Below, piece after piece: positions 24,591-34,275 of a stretch of DNA of 64,000 bases; position 1 is the first letter of the stretch; each line of letters starts with the position of its first letter. Under the pieces are notes generated by a model. The model saw nothing but the letters and a program-made list of their open reading frames with translations, was not told where the DNA came from and ran no database searches. Origin of the DNA: Sulfitobacter sp. JL08 (GTDB lineage: Bacteria > Pseudomonadota > Alphaproteobacteria > Rhodobacterales > Rhodobacteraceae); contig NZ_CP025815.1 of NCBI RefSeq assembly GCF_003352045.1, positions 1,736,001 to 1,800,000 of the forward strand, read 5' to 3'. The position numbers and the translations under genes are program-made.

Positions 24591-25127
24591 ATGATCCGCG
24601 CCGTTCCCCTGATCAATACTTCGCGCCTGACGCTGCGCCCTTTGCGGATGGAAGATTTTGCCCGGTTTGCCGAGATTTGGGCTGATCCAGAAGTGGCGCG
24701 GCATGTGTTTGGACAACCGCGCAGCCGTGGGCAAAGCTGGCGCGCGTTTGTGCGTATCGCAGGCCAATGGCAACTGACCGGATTCGGGCAATGGGCGATC
24801 GAAGACCGCGCCAGCGGCAAAATGATCGGCCAAACCGGGTTTTTCAACGGCGGGCGTGATCTGGGCGCAGATTTTGATCCCTTTCCCGAAACCGGCTGGG
24901 TTCTGGCGTCAGAGGCGCAGCAAAAGGGATTGGGAAGCGAGGCCACCATGGCCGTGCATGATTGGTATGACAGGGTGATTCCGGGGCCCTTGGTCTGCAT
25001 GGTCGCCCCGGAAAATGAAACCTCTCTGAAACTGGCGAATGCGCTTGGTTATTCAAATCTGCGCACGACAGAGCATGATGGATCGAAGGTGCAATTGATG
25101 CGCCGGGACAAAGCACCGCAACGCTAA
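24591..25127 (+). CDS. GNAT-family acetyltransferase
   Basis: 178 residues from ATG 24591; a longer frame from 24525 is possible. The start TSRLTLRPLRMEDFARFAEIWADPEVARHV is typical of RimJ/RimL-like N-acetyltransferases. The acetyl-CoA site is in the GLGSEA stretch (usual Q/R-x-x-G-x-G/A pattern), with the final fold motif NETSLKLANALGYS. Target unknown. The ribosome site before 24591 is weak. Confidence 0.85.
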   Translation: MIRAVPLINTSRLTLRPLRMEDFARFAEIWADPEVARHVFGQPRSRGQSWRAFVRIAGQWQLTGFGQWAIEDRASGKMIGQTGFFNGGRDLGADFDPFPETGWVLASEAQQKGLGSEATMAVHDWYDRVIPGPLVCMVAPENETSLKLANALGYSNLRTTEHDGSKVQLMRRDKAPQR

Positions 25128-25256
25128 TCGGCGCAAAATGACGCGAACGGACAGGTTTGTGCCGAATTGAAAGCAACGCCACCTTACGTTAGGGTATAAG
25201 CGCAGGATCGGGCGCTGGTTCTGGGCGTCTTGCTGCCAATCAGAAGGAATGGTGTC

Positions 25257-26003
25257 ATGATTATTTATCCGACAATCGAGTTGCAACACGGCCGCTGCGT
25301 GTCGTTGAAACGCGGACGGATCGAAGAGCCGATGATCTGGCATGTAGACCCGGTGGAAACGGCGCGTGGGTATGCCGCTGCGGGGGCAGAATGGATGCAT
25401 CTGACCGATTTCGACGGAATTGAAGGGCGCGATGAAAACAATGAACTGATCGAACAGATTATCCGGTCGGCGGGAATTCCCGTACAGCTGGGTGGCGGTT
25501 TTCGCACAGTTGCGTCGGTCGAGCGCTGGATCGAAAAAGGTGCAGGGCGGATCGTGATCGGTTCGCTGGCCACACAAGATCCGCAGACCGTCAAGGATAT
25601 GGCAAAACGTCATCCGGACCAGATCGTACTGGCGGTGGATGTGTGGAAGGGACAGGTGATGTCGGATGGCTGGCGTCAGGCCAGTGCCTACACGCCGTCC
25701 GCATTTCTGAAATCGTTCGAAAACACGCCTTTTGCGGCGATTGTGGTCACGGATATCGACAGTGACGTTGTCGAGGGTACGGAAGCGCAACTGGGGCTGG
25801 TTGCCGGCCTGGCAAGCGAAACGCGTATACCTGTGATCGCTCGCGGCACTGTGCATTCGGTCGATGACATTTCGCGGCTGAAATACGTGTCTGGCATATC
25901 CGGTGCGATTGTCGGACGCGCGCTGTTTGACAAGACAATTGATCTGAAAGAAGCGATTGAACTGGCAAGGCCGCAGGCCGAACCGCTTGCAGCGTTCAAG
26001 TAA
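25257..26003 (+). CDS. HisA-like TIM-barrel protein with catalytic Asp8 replaced by Glu
   Basis: 248 residues from ATG 25257 with AGAAGGA upstream. It is homologous to HisA (ProFAR isomerase): PTIELQHGRCV at the start, GGGFRTV phosphate turn, LAVDV with the second catalytic Asp, IVGRALF at the end. Two things differ from HisA: the first catalytic residue (Asp8 in Thermotoga HisA) is Glu8, and the second phosphate motif AGG(I/V) reads ARGTV. The loop motif 'TDI-x-x-DG' is TDIDSDVVEG. It lies in a fatty-acid cluster, not a his operon. It may be a diverged paralogue with another sugar-phosphate substrate; a true HisA role is less likely. Confidence 0.75.
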   Translation: MIIYPTIELQHGRCVSLKRGRIEEPMIWHVDPVETARGYAAAGAEWMHLTDFDGIEGRDENNELIEQIIRSAGIPVQLGGGFRTVASVERWIEKGAGRIVIGSLATQDPQTVKDMAKRHPDQIVLAVDVWKGQVMSDGWRQASAYTPSAFLKSFENTPFAAIVVTDIDSDVVEGTEAQLGLVAGLASETRIPVIARGTVHSVDDISRLKYVSGISGAIVGRALFDKTIDLKEAIELARPQAEPLAAFK

Positions 26004-26171
26004 CCGCCGGCCAAAAACCATTAGGGCGCAAACCCGTACCGCCCCAGCAAAAAACGCAGGGCAGGTGCCGGTTTGCGCCGGTCTTTGCCATCGGGTCTTG
26101 TACCGCCTCTTGCCCCCGTGCCCCTGCGCGGGGTAAGAGCGCAGGAACGTGAAAAGGTAAGAGGGCATTCC

Positions 26172-27434
26172 ATGCGCAGAGTAGTAGTTACGGGGCTGGG
26201 TCTGGTCACACCATTGGCGTCTGGCGTAGAAGAAACATGGCGCCGGTTGCTTGAAGGTCAATCGGGCGCGGGAACGATCCAGCGCTTCGATGCCAACCAT
26301 CTGGCCACAAATTATGCCTGTGAAGTTCCACGCGGAGATGGCAGCGACGGAACTTTCAATGCCGACGACTGGCTGGAGCCAAAAGAACAGCGCAAGATCG
26401 ACGATTTTATCCTGTTCGGGATCGCGGCTGCTGAAATGGCCGTGCGCGATGCGAACTGGACCCCGGAGGACGAAGAAGACCGGCTGCGCACCGGTGTCAT
26501 GATCGGCTCCGGCATCGGTGGCCTGTCCTCGATTGCTGATACAGCGGTATTGATCAAGGAACGCGGCCCGCGCCGGGTGTCTCCTTTCTTTATTCCGGGT
26601 GCCTTGATCAACCTGATTTCGGGGCAGATCAGCATCCGGTACGGGTTCAAGGGGCCAAACCATTCGGTAGTGACGGCCTGTTCGACTGGGGCGCATGCAA
26701 TCGGTGATGCAAGCCGGCTGATCCAACATGGTGATGCCGATGTGATGATCGCAGGCGGTGCCGAGGCCGCGATCTGCGAAATCGGAATTGCCGGTTTTAA
26801 CGCTTGCAAAGCGCTGAGCACGAAACGTACCGATGATCCCACAGCGGCCAGCCGCCCCTATGACACGGACCGCGATGGGTTCGTGATGGGCGAAGGCGCG
26901 GGTATTGTTGTGCTGGAAGAATATGAACACGCCAAGGCGCGCGGCGCGAGAATATACGCGGAAATTCTGGGCTATGGCCTGTCGGGGGATGCCTATCACA
27001 TCACCGCACCTTCGGAATCCGGCGAAGGTGGCGAACGTTCGATGCGCGCTGCGCTGAAAAACGCGGGTCTTGAGCCGGCGGATGTGGATTATATCAACGC
27101 CCACGGTACAAGCACCATGGCTGATACGATTGAATTGGGCGCTGTAGAGCGCATGATGGGCGATGCCGCTGCAAATGTGACCATGTCTTCGACAAAGTCG
27201 TGCACCGGCCATTTGCTGGGCGCGGCCGGCGCGATCGAGGCTATTTTTTCGATCCTCGCGATCCGCGATCAGGTGGCACCGCCGACGATCAATCTGGACA
27301 ATCCGGCAACGCAAACGCCGATTGATCTGGCCCCGAATACCAAACGTGAACGCAAAATCGACGTGGCGCTGTCCAATTCCTTCGGGTTTGGCGGCACCAA
27401 CGCGTCGATTGTCATCGGCAAAGCACCAAGCTGA
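26172..27434 (+). CDS. fabF: 3-oxoacyl-ACP synthase II
   Basis: 420 residues from ATG 26172. Catalytic triad C170 (TACSTGAHA), H311 (NAHGTST) and H347 (CTGHLLG). It condenses malonyl-ACP with acyl-ACP. A longer upstream frame from 26073 has no site support. Its stop overlaps the mltG start (TGATG). Confidence 0.97.
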   Translation: MRRVVVTGLGLVTPLASGVEETWRRLLEGQSGAGTIQRFDANHLATNYACEVPRGDGSDGTFNADDWLEPKEQRKIDDFILFGIAAAEMAVRDANWTPEDEEDRLRTGVMIGSGIGGLSSIADTAVLIKERGPRRVSPFFIPGALINLISGQISIRYGFKGPNHSVVTACSTGAHAIGDASRLIQHGDADVMIAGGAEAAICEIGIAGFNACKALSTKRTDDPTAASRPYDTDRDGFVMGEGAGIVVLEEYEHAKARGARIYAEILGYGLSGDAYHITAPSESGEGGERSMRAALKNAGLEPADVDYINAHGTSTMADTIELGAVERMMGDAAANVTMSSTKSCTGHLLGAAGAIEAIFSILAIRDQVAPPTINLDNPATQTPIDLAPNTKRERKIDVALSNSFGFGGTNASIVIGKAPS

Positions 27435-28588
27435 TGTGGCGCAGCGTCGCTTCGAACGGGATTTCGTTTCTGGCAGTGGCCCTGTTCCTGCTGGGCGGCG
27501 TCATTTTGTGGGGAAAGTCGCAATACACCGCCGAAGGCCCGCTGGACCAGTCGATCTGCGTGCGCGTGGACCGTGGCAGCAACATGGATATCGTAAGCCG
27601 CGATCTGGAAGCCCAGGGCGCGATTTCAAGCGGTGCCATTTTCCGGCTGGGTGCGGATTATTCCGACAAGACACAGGCGTTGAAAGCGGGCAGCTTTCTG
27701 GTTGATCCGCATGCGTCGATGGCCGAGATCGTGGATGCAATTACTCGTGGCGGTGCCAGCACCTGTGGAACGGAAATCGTGTACCGTGTGGGCGTGGCCA
27801 AGCTGAATGTGCTGGTGCGGGAACTGGACCCGGCGACAAACCGGTTCATCGAACGGGCCGAGTTTGATCCTGCGGAAGAAACCGTGCCGGAAATCTACAC
27901 GGAAACGAAATCGGACAGTGACACGCGCTTTCGGATCGCGCTGGCAGAAGGCGTGACCAGTTGGCAGGTGGTGGAAAGCCTGGAGGCGATGGATGTGCTG
28001 GAAGGCGAGATTGCCGAGGTGCCTGCCGAAGGTATTTTGGCGCCTGACAGCTACGAAGTCGTCAAGGGGACGCTGCGCGAGGATGTGTTGGCCCAGATGC
28101 AGGCGGTGCAGGCAGCTCGGATCGACGAAGCCTGGCAGAACCGGAGAGACGATCTGCCGATCCAGACGCCCGAAGAGATGCTGATTCTGGCGTCGATCAT
28201 CGAAAAGGAAACCGGTGTGGCAGAAGAGCGCCGGCAAGTCGCGAGTGTTTTTGTGAACCGGCTGAATCAGGGCATGCGCCTGCAAACTGATCCGACCGTG
28301 ATTTACGGCATCACCAACGGAAAAGGCGTTCTGGGGCGTGGTTTGCGCCAGAGCGAATTGCGGGGCGATACACCGTGGAACACCTATGTGATCGACGGTT
28401 TGCCGCCCACGCCGATTGCCAATCCGGGACTGGCCAGCCTGCGGGCCGCGGTGGACCCTGATACGACGCCTTTCGTATTCTTTGTGGCCGACGGGACGGG
28501 GGGCCATGCCTTTGCCGAAACGCTGGACGAGCATAACCGCAACGTCGCGCGCTGGCGCGAGATTGAAGCCGAACGGGCCAATAACTGA
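27434..28588 (+). CDS. mltG: Endolytic murein transglycosylase MltG
   Basis: 384 residues. An N-terminal membrane helix (FLAVALFLLGGVILWG) anchors a periplasmic domain: LysM-like region about 40-110, then the YceG core with catalytic E257 in ILASIIEKETG and later NRLNQGMRLQTDPTVIYG and NTYVIDGLPPTPI. It cleaves nascent peptidoglycan and ends strand growth. It shares one base with the fabF stop, as in many alphaproteobacteria. Confidence 0.96.
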   Translation: MWRSVASNGISFLAVALFLLGGVILWGKSQYTAEGPLDQSICVRVDRGSNMDIVSRDLEAQGAISSGAIFRLGADYSDKTQALKAGSFLVDPHASMAEIVDAITRGGASTCGTEIVYRVGVAKLNVLVRELDPATNRFIERAEFDPAEETVPEIYTETKSDSDTRFRIALAEGVTSWQVVESLEAMDVLEGEIAEVPAEGILAPDSYEVVKGTLREDVLAQMQAVQAARIDEAWQNRRDDLPIQTPEEMLILASIIEKETGVAEERRQVASVFVNRLNQGMRLQTDPTVIYGITNGKGVLGRGLRQSELRGDTPWNTYVIDGLPPTPIANPGLASLRAAVDPDTTPFVFFVADGTGGHAFAETLDEHNRNVARWREIEAERANN

Positions 28589-28734
28589 TCGGCGCGCCTG
28601 GTGCGCCGGCAGAGTCCGTATTTGCGACAAAACGAAGCTGTGGTGGTGTTTCGTCGGAGGTTGATGGGAGTCAAGAAGTTAGTAATTTGTTTATTATACC
28701 GTACGCTTAGGGAGGGATGTTCAGGTGAAATGAC

Positions 28735-28768
28735 TTGACTTTTCGCGCGGTGTAATGTAGTAATTACT
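28735..28768 (+). promoter_or_regulatory. Possible promoter with palindrome AGTAATTACT
   Basis: TTGACT (28735-28740), a 17-base spacer and TAGTAA (28758-28763) make a plausible promoter for the gene at 28872. The -10 region lies within the perfect 10-bp palindrome AGTAATTACT (28759-28768), extended imperfectly to GTAGTAATTACTGC. This would suit a repressor. The rest of the 283-base gap (28589-28871) shows nothing else certain. Confidence 0.4.
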
Positions 28769-28871
28769 GCAAGCTGGAAGACATGACAGACGGGTCGGCA
28801 GATGAAAATCTGGCGGCCTTTTTTCGTGTCTCTTGTGCGGGGATCATGACGCCTGAGAGGTATGATGCCAT

Positions 28872-29138
28872 ATGACAGTGAACACCCCGGATGACGAAAT
28901 TGCCCGACACGATGCGCTTGTGGCGATGGCCAGAACCGCATTGTCGGAACTGGCCGACCGCCATCGTGCGCGCACAGGGCGGGTGCATCCGTTCTGGGGA
29001 AACGGATCGCTGATGGCGGCGGCGCGCGGGCATCCGCTTGCTCCGGAACCGGATTTTGACAATGATAGCTATTGTGCCTGCATGGAACTGGTGTTGCGCG
29101 CGCTGGTCGACTGGCGCATCAGCCAGACGCGCAACTGA
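28872..29138 (+). CDS. Hypothetical protein (88 aa)
   Basis: Begins MTVNTPDDEIARHDALVAM. The middle HPFWGNGSLMAAARGHPLAPEP and end YCACMELVLRALVDW form a compact helical protein. The pattern is familiar from Rhodobacteraceae as an unassigned small protein. Its last 20 bases overlap the end of the convergent zinc-finger gene. Function unknown. Confidence 0.65.
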   Translation: MTVNTPDDEIARHDALVAMARTALSELADRHRARTGRVHPFWGNGSLMAAARGHPLAPEPDFDNDSYCACMELVLRALVDWRISQTRN

Positions 29139-29457
29139 TACACCGGGTGACAGTCGGGTTCAGCATCAGGCGCTTTTCGCCAATCTCTTCGCCACAATCA
29201 TCGCAATAGCCGAATTCGTTGCTGTCGAGCCGGCGCAAGGCGGCGTGCAAAAGGCTGCTTAACTGCGTGCGGCGGGACTGTTGTGCCTTGGCCATGGCCT
29301 GCGCTTGCAGCGCATCCATCCGGCTCAGCCGCCCGACGGCCTGTTGATCCAATGTGACAACGGCCTGCGCGTCCTGACCAAGCGCGTCTTCCTGCGCAAG
29401 ATCGGCCAGTCGGGTTTCGATCAGGGTGCGGTAACTTTCGCGCCGGGTGTCATTCAT
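29119..29457 (-). CDS. DksA/TraR-family zinc-finger protein
   Basis: 112 residues from ATG 29457. A long helical front (RRESYRTLIETRLADLAQEDALGQDAQ) precedes the C-terminal C4 finger: CDDCGEEI ... RCISC. DksA-like proteins bind RNA polymerase through the secondary channel and act with ppGpp. Here the coiled-coil is short and no clear DxxDxA tip is seen, so it is a small TraR-type regulator rather than full DksA. It converges with the 88-residue gene with a 20-base overlap. Confidence 0.88.
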   Translation of the reverse strand: MNDTRRESYRTLIETRLADLAQEDALGQDAQAVVTLDQQAVGRLSRMDALQAQAMAKAQQSRRTQLSSLLHAALRRLDSNEFGYCDDCGEEIGEKRLMLNPTVTRCISCASG

Positions 29458-29544
29458 GTTTCGGATGGACCCCATCACGGGATTGCAATTTCGTTTTTTG
29501 CCTTTAGGTGATATATCATATGTGCAGGAAAAGGACATGATGTG

Positions 29545-30354
29545 ATGGCCGAGACGCGGACAAAACTGGCAAGTGTGGATCCGGTATGGGACCGGATAAA
29601 AAAAGAAGCACAGGACGCGGTGCGCGACGAGCCGCTGATGGGCGGCCTGATCCATGCCTGTATTTTGCACCATAAATCCATTCAAAAGGCTTTGTCCTAC
29701 CGCTTTGCGGCCAAGCTGTCGTCCAATGAAATGTCGCAGGTAATCCTGCGCGAGATTGCGGATGACGCCTATGCCGAATCCCCCGAACTGGTCGCCGCGG
29801 CACGTGCCGATCTGATGGCCGTCTATGAACGCGATCCCGCCTGCCACCGGTTTTTGCAGCCAATCCTGTTCTTCAAAGGGTATCAGGCGATGCAATCCTA
29901 CCGTATCGGGCATTGGCTGTGGCAACATGGCAAACGCGATCTGGCGTATTTCGTTCAAATGCGCGTATCCGAGATTTTCGGCATTGATATCCATCCGGCG
30001 GCACAGATCGGGCGCGGCATCATGATTGACCACGCCCATTCCATCGTCATCGGTGAAACCGCCGTGGTCGGTGACAATGTATCGATGCTGCATTCCGTGA
30101 CGCTGGGCGGCACCGGCAAGGAAGAGGAAGACCGTCATCCGAAAATCGGCAACGGTGTTCTGATCGGAGCAGGGGCCAAGGTGCTGGGAAATATCAAGAT
30201 CGGTCATTGCAGCCGGATTGCCGCCGGATCGGTCGTGTTGGAGGACGTTCCTCCCTGCAAGACTGTGGCCGGCATTCCGGCCAAGATCGTTGGCGAAGCA
30301 GGATGTGACCAGCCATCGGTATCGATGGACCAGATGTTCGGGGTGAAACCCTGA
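29545..30354 (+). CDS. cysE: Serine O-acetyltransferase
   Basis: 269 residues from ATG 29545 (a GTG three bases earlier is also possible; AAGGA is nearer to ideal spacing for the ATG). The N-terminal helical domain is followed by the left-handed beta-helix of hexapeptide repeats: IDIHPAAQIGRGIMIDHAHSIVIGETAVVG ... IGAGAKVLGNIKIG. The catalytic His is in DHAHS. It makes O-acetylserine for cysteine synthesis. A strong terminator follows. Confidence 0.95.
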   Translation: MAETRTKLASVDPVWDRIKKEAQDAVRDEPLMGGLIHACILHHKSIQKALSYRFAAKLSSNEMSQVILREIADDAYAESPELVAAARADLMAVYERDPACHRFLQPILFFKGYQAMQSYRIGHWLWQHGKRDLAYFVQMRVSEIFGIDIHPAAQIGRGIMIDHAHSIVIGETAVVGDNVSMLHSVTLGGTGKEEEDRHPKIGNGVLIGAGAKVLGNIKIGHCSRIAAGSVVLEDVPPCKTVAGIPAKIVGEAGCDQPSVSMDQMFGVKP

Positions 30355-30380
30355 CGGATCACGCCATGAGAGAAACGTAG

Positions 30381-30411
30381 AAAGCGCAGCCAGTGGCTGC
30401 GCTTTTTTTTT
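30381..30411 (+). terminator. Rho-independent terminator after cysE
   Basis: AAAGCGCAGCC, loop AGT, GGCTGCGCTTT, then an extended T run. Confidence 0.9.
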
Positions 30412-30434
30412 GGATATTTTCAAACAGAAGAAGA

Positions 30435-31745
30435 TCAGGCGAGCATGACCATCGGGTTTTCCAGATTGTCGACGATGGCCTGCAAGAGTTGCGCCCCAAG
30501 CGCGCCATCGATCACCCGGTGATCGACTGACAATGTCACCGACATGACCGTGGCCACGGACAGTTCGCCATCTTTGCCCACCACCGGCTTTTTCACACCG
30601 GCGCCAACGGCAAGGATCGCGCCATGCGGCGGGTTGATCACCGCATCGAAATTGTCGATGCCGAACATGCCAAGGTTGGAAATGGCGAAACTGCCGCCCT
30701 GATATTCATGTGGGGCAAGTTTGCGATCGCGCGCACGGGTGGCAAGATCTTTCATTTCGGCCGAAAGAGCGGACAGCGATTTCATCTCTGAATCGCGCAG
30801 AACCGGCGTGAACAACCCGCCTTCGATCGCGACGGCAACGGCCACATCGGACGGTTTCAGTTTCAACATCCTGTCACCGGCCCAGACCGCATTGGCATCG
30901 GGCACCGATTGCAGCGCGAGGGCGCAGGCCTTGATAATGAAATCGTTGACCGAGAGTTTGACGCCGCGCGATTCCAGATCCTTGTTCAACTGGCCTCGGA
31001 AGGCGAGCAGCGCATCAAGTTTGATATCGCGGCGCAGGTAGAAATGCGGGATCGATTGTTTGGCTTCGGTCAGGCGGGCGGCGATGGTCTTGCGCATGCC
31101 GTCCAGTTTAACCTCTTCATAGTCGCGATCCGCGTAGATTTTCGCAACCGCATCGGCCGACGGACCGGATGCCATGGCAGCGGGTGCGGCAGACGCCGCA
31201 GCCTGCGCAGGCGCAGCAGGGGCCTTGGATTTGGCGGGCGCACTGGCATCTTCGACATCCGCCTTGATGATCCGGCCACGCGGACCAGAGCCCGAGATAT
31301 CGGCAAGGTCCAGACCCTTGTCGGCTGCAATGCGACGGGCAAGTGGGGATGCAAAAACGCGCGAGCCGTCAGATGTTGTCGGGGCTGCCGGTGCTGCGGC
31401 TGGCGCTGCGGACTCAGAGTCGGCGGGCGCATCTTTTTCCGGCGCAGCATCGGCAGCTTCCGCTTTGGCCGGGGCCGATGTGTCGATATCATCGGCACTT
31501 TCGCCTTCTTCCAGCAGAACCGCGATCGGGGTGTTGACCTTGACCCCTTCACTGCCTTCGGCCACCAGGATCTTGCCGACAATCCCTTCGTCCACGGCTT
31601 CGAATTCCATCGTGGCCTTGTCGGTTTCAATCTCGGCCAGCAGATCGCCGGAAGAGACTGTGTCGCCTTCCTTGACCAGCCATTTGGCCAATGTGCCTTC
31701 TTCCATGGTCGGGCTGAGGGCGGGCATGAGGATTTCTGTAGGCAT
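30435..31745 (-). CDS. pdhC: Pyruvate dehydrogenase E2, dihydrolipoyl acetyltransferase
   Basis: 436 residues. Lipoyl domain 1-80 with the modified Lys in [17 protein letters not shown]. An Ala-Pro-rich linker leads to the peripheral subunit-binding domain ([35 protein letters not shown]). The catalytic acyltransferase domain ends [11 protein letters not shown], the usual DHR-x-x-DG active site. It is the core of the complex that makes acetyl-CoA. It follows pdhB in the pdhA-pdhB-pdhC operon, 12 bases after. Confidence 0.96.
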   Translation of the reverse strand: MPTEILMPALSPTMEEGTLAKWLVKEGDTVSSGDLLAEIETDKATMEFEAVDEGIVGKILVAEGSEGVKVNTPIAVLLEEGESADDIDTSAPAKAEAADAAPEKDAPADSESAAPAAAPAAPTTSDGSRVFASPLARRIAADKGLDLADISGSGPRGRIIKADVEDASAPAKSKAPAAPAQAAASAAPAAMASGPSADAVAKIYADRDYEEVKLDGMRKTIAARLTEAKQSIPHFYLRRDIKLDALLAFRGQLNKDLESRGVKLSVNDFIIKACALALQSVPDANAVWAGDRMLKLKPSDVAVAVAIEGGLFTPVLRDSEMKSLSALSAEMKDLATRARDRKLAPHEYQGGSFAISNLGMFGIDNFDAVINPPHGAILAVGAGVKKPVVGKDGELSVATVMSVTLSVDHRVIDGALGAQLLQAIVDNLENPMVMLA

Positions 31746-31757
31746 GTTGCGCGCTCC

Positions 31758-33137
31758 TTACCGGTAGGTGACTTGTTTGACGGCGGCGATCACTTCGTCT
31801 GTCGTGGTCAGCGCGTGTTTTTCAAGATTGGCGGCATAGGGCATCGGAACATCCTTGCCGGTGCAATTGACCACGGGCGCATCAAGATAATCGAATGCCT
31901 GCTGCATGATCACCGAACTGATGTAATTTCCGACCGATCCTTGGGGCCAGCCTTCTTCGACGGTGACACAGCGGTTGGTTTTCATCACCGAATTCAGAAT
32001 GGTGGTGGTGTCCATCGGGCGCAGGGTGCGCAGATCGATGACTTCCGCGGAAATACCTTCTGCGGCCAGTTTGTCGGCCGCTTCCAATGCATAGGTCATG
32101 CCGATGCCAAAGCTGACGATGGTGACATCGCTGCCTTCGCGCCAGATGCGGGCCTTGCCGAAAGGAACGGTGTAATCATCCAGATCCGGAACATCGAATG
32201 TGCGACCGTAAAGAATTTCGTTTTCAAGAAATACTACCGGATTGTCGTCGCGGATGGCGGTTTTCATCAACCCTTTGGCGTCGGATGCGGAATAGGGCAT
32301 CACCACTTTGAGGCCGGGTACCTGCATGTACCATGCGGCGTAATCCTGGCTGTGCTGCGCGCCCACCCGTGCGGCGGCGCCGTTGGGGCCGCGGAACACC
32401 ATCGGCGCGCCCATCTGGCCACCGGACATATACAGTGTCTTGGCCGCCGAATTGATGATGTGATCAATCGCCTGCATGGCGAAATTCCACGTCATGAATT
32501 CCACAATCGGGCGCAATCCGGCAAAGGCGGCACCAGTGGCGATCCCGGCGAACCCGTGTTCGGTGATCGGGGTGTCGATCACGCGCTTGGCACCGAATTC
32601 GTCCAGCATCCCCTGCGAGATCTTGTAGGCCCCCTGATATTCGGCGACTTCCTCCCCCATCAGGAACACGTCTTCGTCGCGCCGCATTTCCTCGGCCATG
32701 CCGTCACGCAACGCTTCGCGCACGGTCTGGGTTTTCATCTTGGTGCCTTCGGGCCAGTCCGGTGTCAGATCGGCGGCGGGAACCGGGGCAGGGGTGGCGG
32801 CCTTTGCCGGGGCCGACTCTTTTGCAGGTTCTTCGGCCTTTGGCGCCTCTTCTTCTGCGGCGGATGCGCTGTCGGGTATCGCCGACGCATCTTCGCCTTC
32901 TTCCAGCAGAACGGCGATGGCGGTGTTCACTTTCACGCCTTCGCTGCCTTCTTCGATCAGAATCTTGCCGATCACGCCTTCGTCGACCGCCTCGAACTCC
33001 ATCGTGGCCTTGTCGGTTTCAATCTCGGCCAGAATATCGCCGGAATTGACGGTATCGCCTTCTTTGACCAGCCATTTGGCCAATGTGCCTTCTTCCATCG
33101 TTGGTGAAAGGGCGGGCATCAGAATTTCGGTTGCCAT
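31758..33137 (-). CDS. pdhB: Pyruvate dehydrogenase E1 beta with N-terminal lipoyl domain
   Basis: 459 residues. Residues 1-80 are a lipoyl domain nearly the same as that of pdhC (same lipoylated [13 protein letters not shown]). An acidic linker is followed by the transketolase-like E1-beta domain ([37 protein letters not shown]). The extra lipoyl domain on E1 beta is known from alphaproteobacteria. Next to pdhA and pdhC. Confidence 0.96.
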   Translation of the reverse strand: MATEILMPALSPTMEEGTLAKWLVKEGDTVNSGDILAEIETDKATMEFEAVDEGVIGKILIEEGSEGVKVNTAIAVLLEEGEDASAIPDSASAAEEEAPKAEEPAKESAPAKAATPAPVPAADLTPDWPEGTKMKTQTVREALRDGMAEEMRRDEDVFLMGEEVAEYQGAYKISQGMLDEFGAKRVIDTPITEHGFAGIATGAAFAGLRPIVEFMTWNFAMQAIDHIINSAAKTLYMSGGQMGAPMVFRGPNGAAARVGAQHSQDYAAWYMQVPGLKVVMPYSASDAKGLMKTAIRDDNPVVFLENEILYGRTFDVPDLDDYTVPFGKARIWREGSDVTIVSFGIGMTYALEAADKLAAEGISAEVIDLRTLRPMDTTTILNSVMKTNRCVTVEEGWPQGSVGNYISSVIMQQAFDYLDAPVVNCTGKDVPMPYAANLEKHALTTTDEVIAAVKQVTYR

Positions 33138-33158
33138 TGCTTAATCCTCCTCGGCCCT

Positions 33159-34148
33159 TCAGGCGTAAATATCTGTCCAGAGCTCGTCCAGATCGGGCTC
33201 GGGGCTGGTTTTTGCGAATTCGGCCGAGGCGTTGACCACCGCCTTGATCTCTTTGTCGATCGCTTTCAGATCGTCTTCGGTGGCGTGTTTGCCGGTCAGC
33301 AGAAGCTCGCGAACCTGTTCGATAGGATCGCGCTCGTCGCGCATTTTCTGAACCTCTTCGCGGGTGCGGTACTTGGCCGGATCCGACATCGAATGGCCGC
33401 GATAGCGATAGGTTTTGATTTCAAGAATATAGGGGCCTTTACCGGCGCGGCAGTGCGCCACAGCCTTCTCGCCGGCTTCCTTGACGGCCAGAACATCCAT
33501 GCCATCAACCATATCGCCCGGAATGCCGAACGCTTCGCCGCGATGATAGATATCGGGCGACGAGGTCGAGCGTTTCTGTGATGTTCCCATGGCGTACTGG
33601 TTGTTTTCGATGACAAAAACCACCGGCAATTCCCACAACGCCGCCATGTTGAAGGTTTCATAGACCTGCCCTTGGTTGGCAGCGCCATCGCCGAAATAGG
33701 TGAACGTCACATTGTCGGTACCGCGATATTTGTCGGCAAAGGCGATACCTGCGCCCAGGGGAACGTTCGCGCCCACAATGCCGTGACCGCCGTAAAAGCG
33801 TTTGTTTTTGCTGAACATGTGCATCGAACCGCCCTTGCCCTTGGAATAGCCGTCGATGCGTCCGGTCAATTCGGCCATCACGCCGTTCGGGTCCATTCCG
33901 CAAGCCAGCATATGGCCGTGATCGCGGTAGGTTGTGATACGGCTGTCGCCTTCCTTGGCGGTGGCCTCAAGCCCGACGACAACGGCCTCTTGCCCGATGT
34001 ACAAATGGCAGAAACCGCCGATCAGACCCATGCCGTAAAGCTGTCCGGCCTTTTCTTCGAATCGCCGGATCAGCAGCATATCCTTGTAATAGGCTTTCAG
34101 TTCCTCGGTGGAAACGTTTGGTTTCTTTGTTGTTTTTCGGGCGGCCAT
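33159..34148 (-). CDS. pdhA: Pyruvate dehydrogenase E1 alpha
   Basis: 329 residues from ATG 34148 (AAGGGAGAG upstream). The thiamine diphosphate motif runs GDGAANQGQVYETFNMAALWELP...IENN, and the phosphorylation-loop-like area holds YRGHSMSDPAKYR. It decarboxylates pyruvate together with pdhB. The palindrome TAGTTTAGCGTTAAACTA lies 28 bases upstream of its start codon. Confidence 0.96.
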   Translation of the reverse strand: MAARKTTKKPNVSTEELKAYYKDMLLIRRFEEKAGQLYGMGLIGGFCHLYIGQEAVVVGLEATAKEGDSRITTYRDHGHMLACGMDPNGVMAELTGRIDGYSKGKGGSMHMFSKNKRFYGGHGIVGANVPLGAGIAFADKYRGTDNVTFTYFGDGAANQGQVYETFNMAALWELPVVFVIENNQYAMGTSQKRSTSSPDIYHRGEAFGIPGDMVDGMDVLAVKEAGEKAVAHCRAGKGPYILEIKTYRYRGHSMSDPAKYRTREEVQKMRDERDPIEQVRELLLTGKHATEDDLKAIDKEIKAVVNASAEFAKTSPEPDLDELWTDIYA

Positions 34149-34175
34149 GGCTGCGCTCTCCCTTATCTGCACAAA

Positions 34176-34193
34176 TAGTTTAGCGTTAAACTA
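34176..34193. promoter_or_regulatory. Palindromic operator TAGTTTA-N4-TAAACTA before pdhA
   Basis: TAGTTTA (34176-34182), GCGT, TAAACTA (34187-34193). The same seven-base arms with the same spacing recur at 48304-48321, 20 bases upstream of lpdA. Two complex genes with the same perfect 14-base palindrome at comparable positions strongly suggest one shared repressor. The regulator is not identified in this window. Confidence 0.75.
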
Positions 34194-34275
34194 TCTAATA
34201 ACGGATTCAGGATTAAGACGCGAGTGCCAATATGACGCGCCGTCACTTCATCGCACTTAAGAGGTTACGCAGTCC

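Noticed and set aside
25053-27314. 753-codon minus-strand open frame over hisA-like and fabF
   Set aside because: It is antisense to two clear genes; such long frames are common in GC-rich DNA with biased codon use.
30909-33107. 732-codon plus-strand open frame over pdhB and pdhC
   Set aside because: Antisense shadow of the lipoyl and catalytic domains. Repeated His/Gly/Arg-rich stretches mirror the repeated lipoyl coding sequence.
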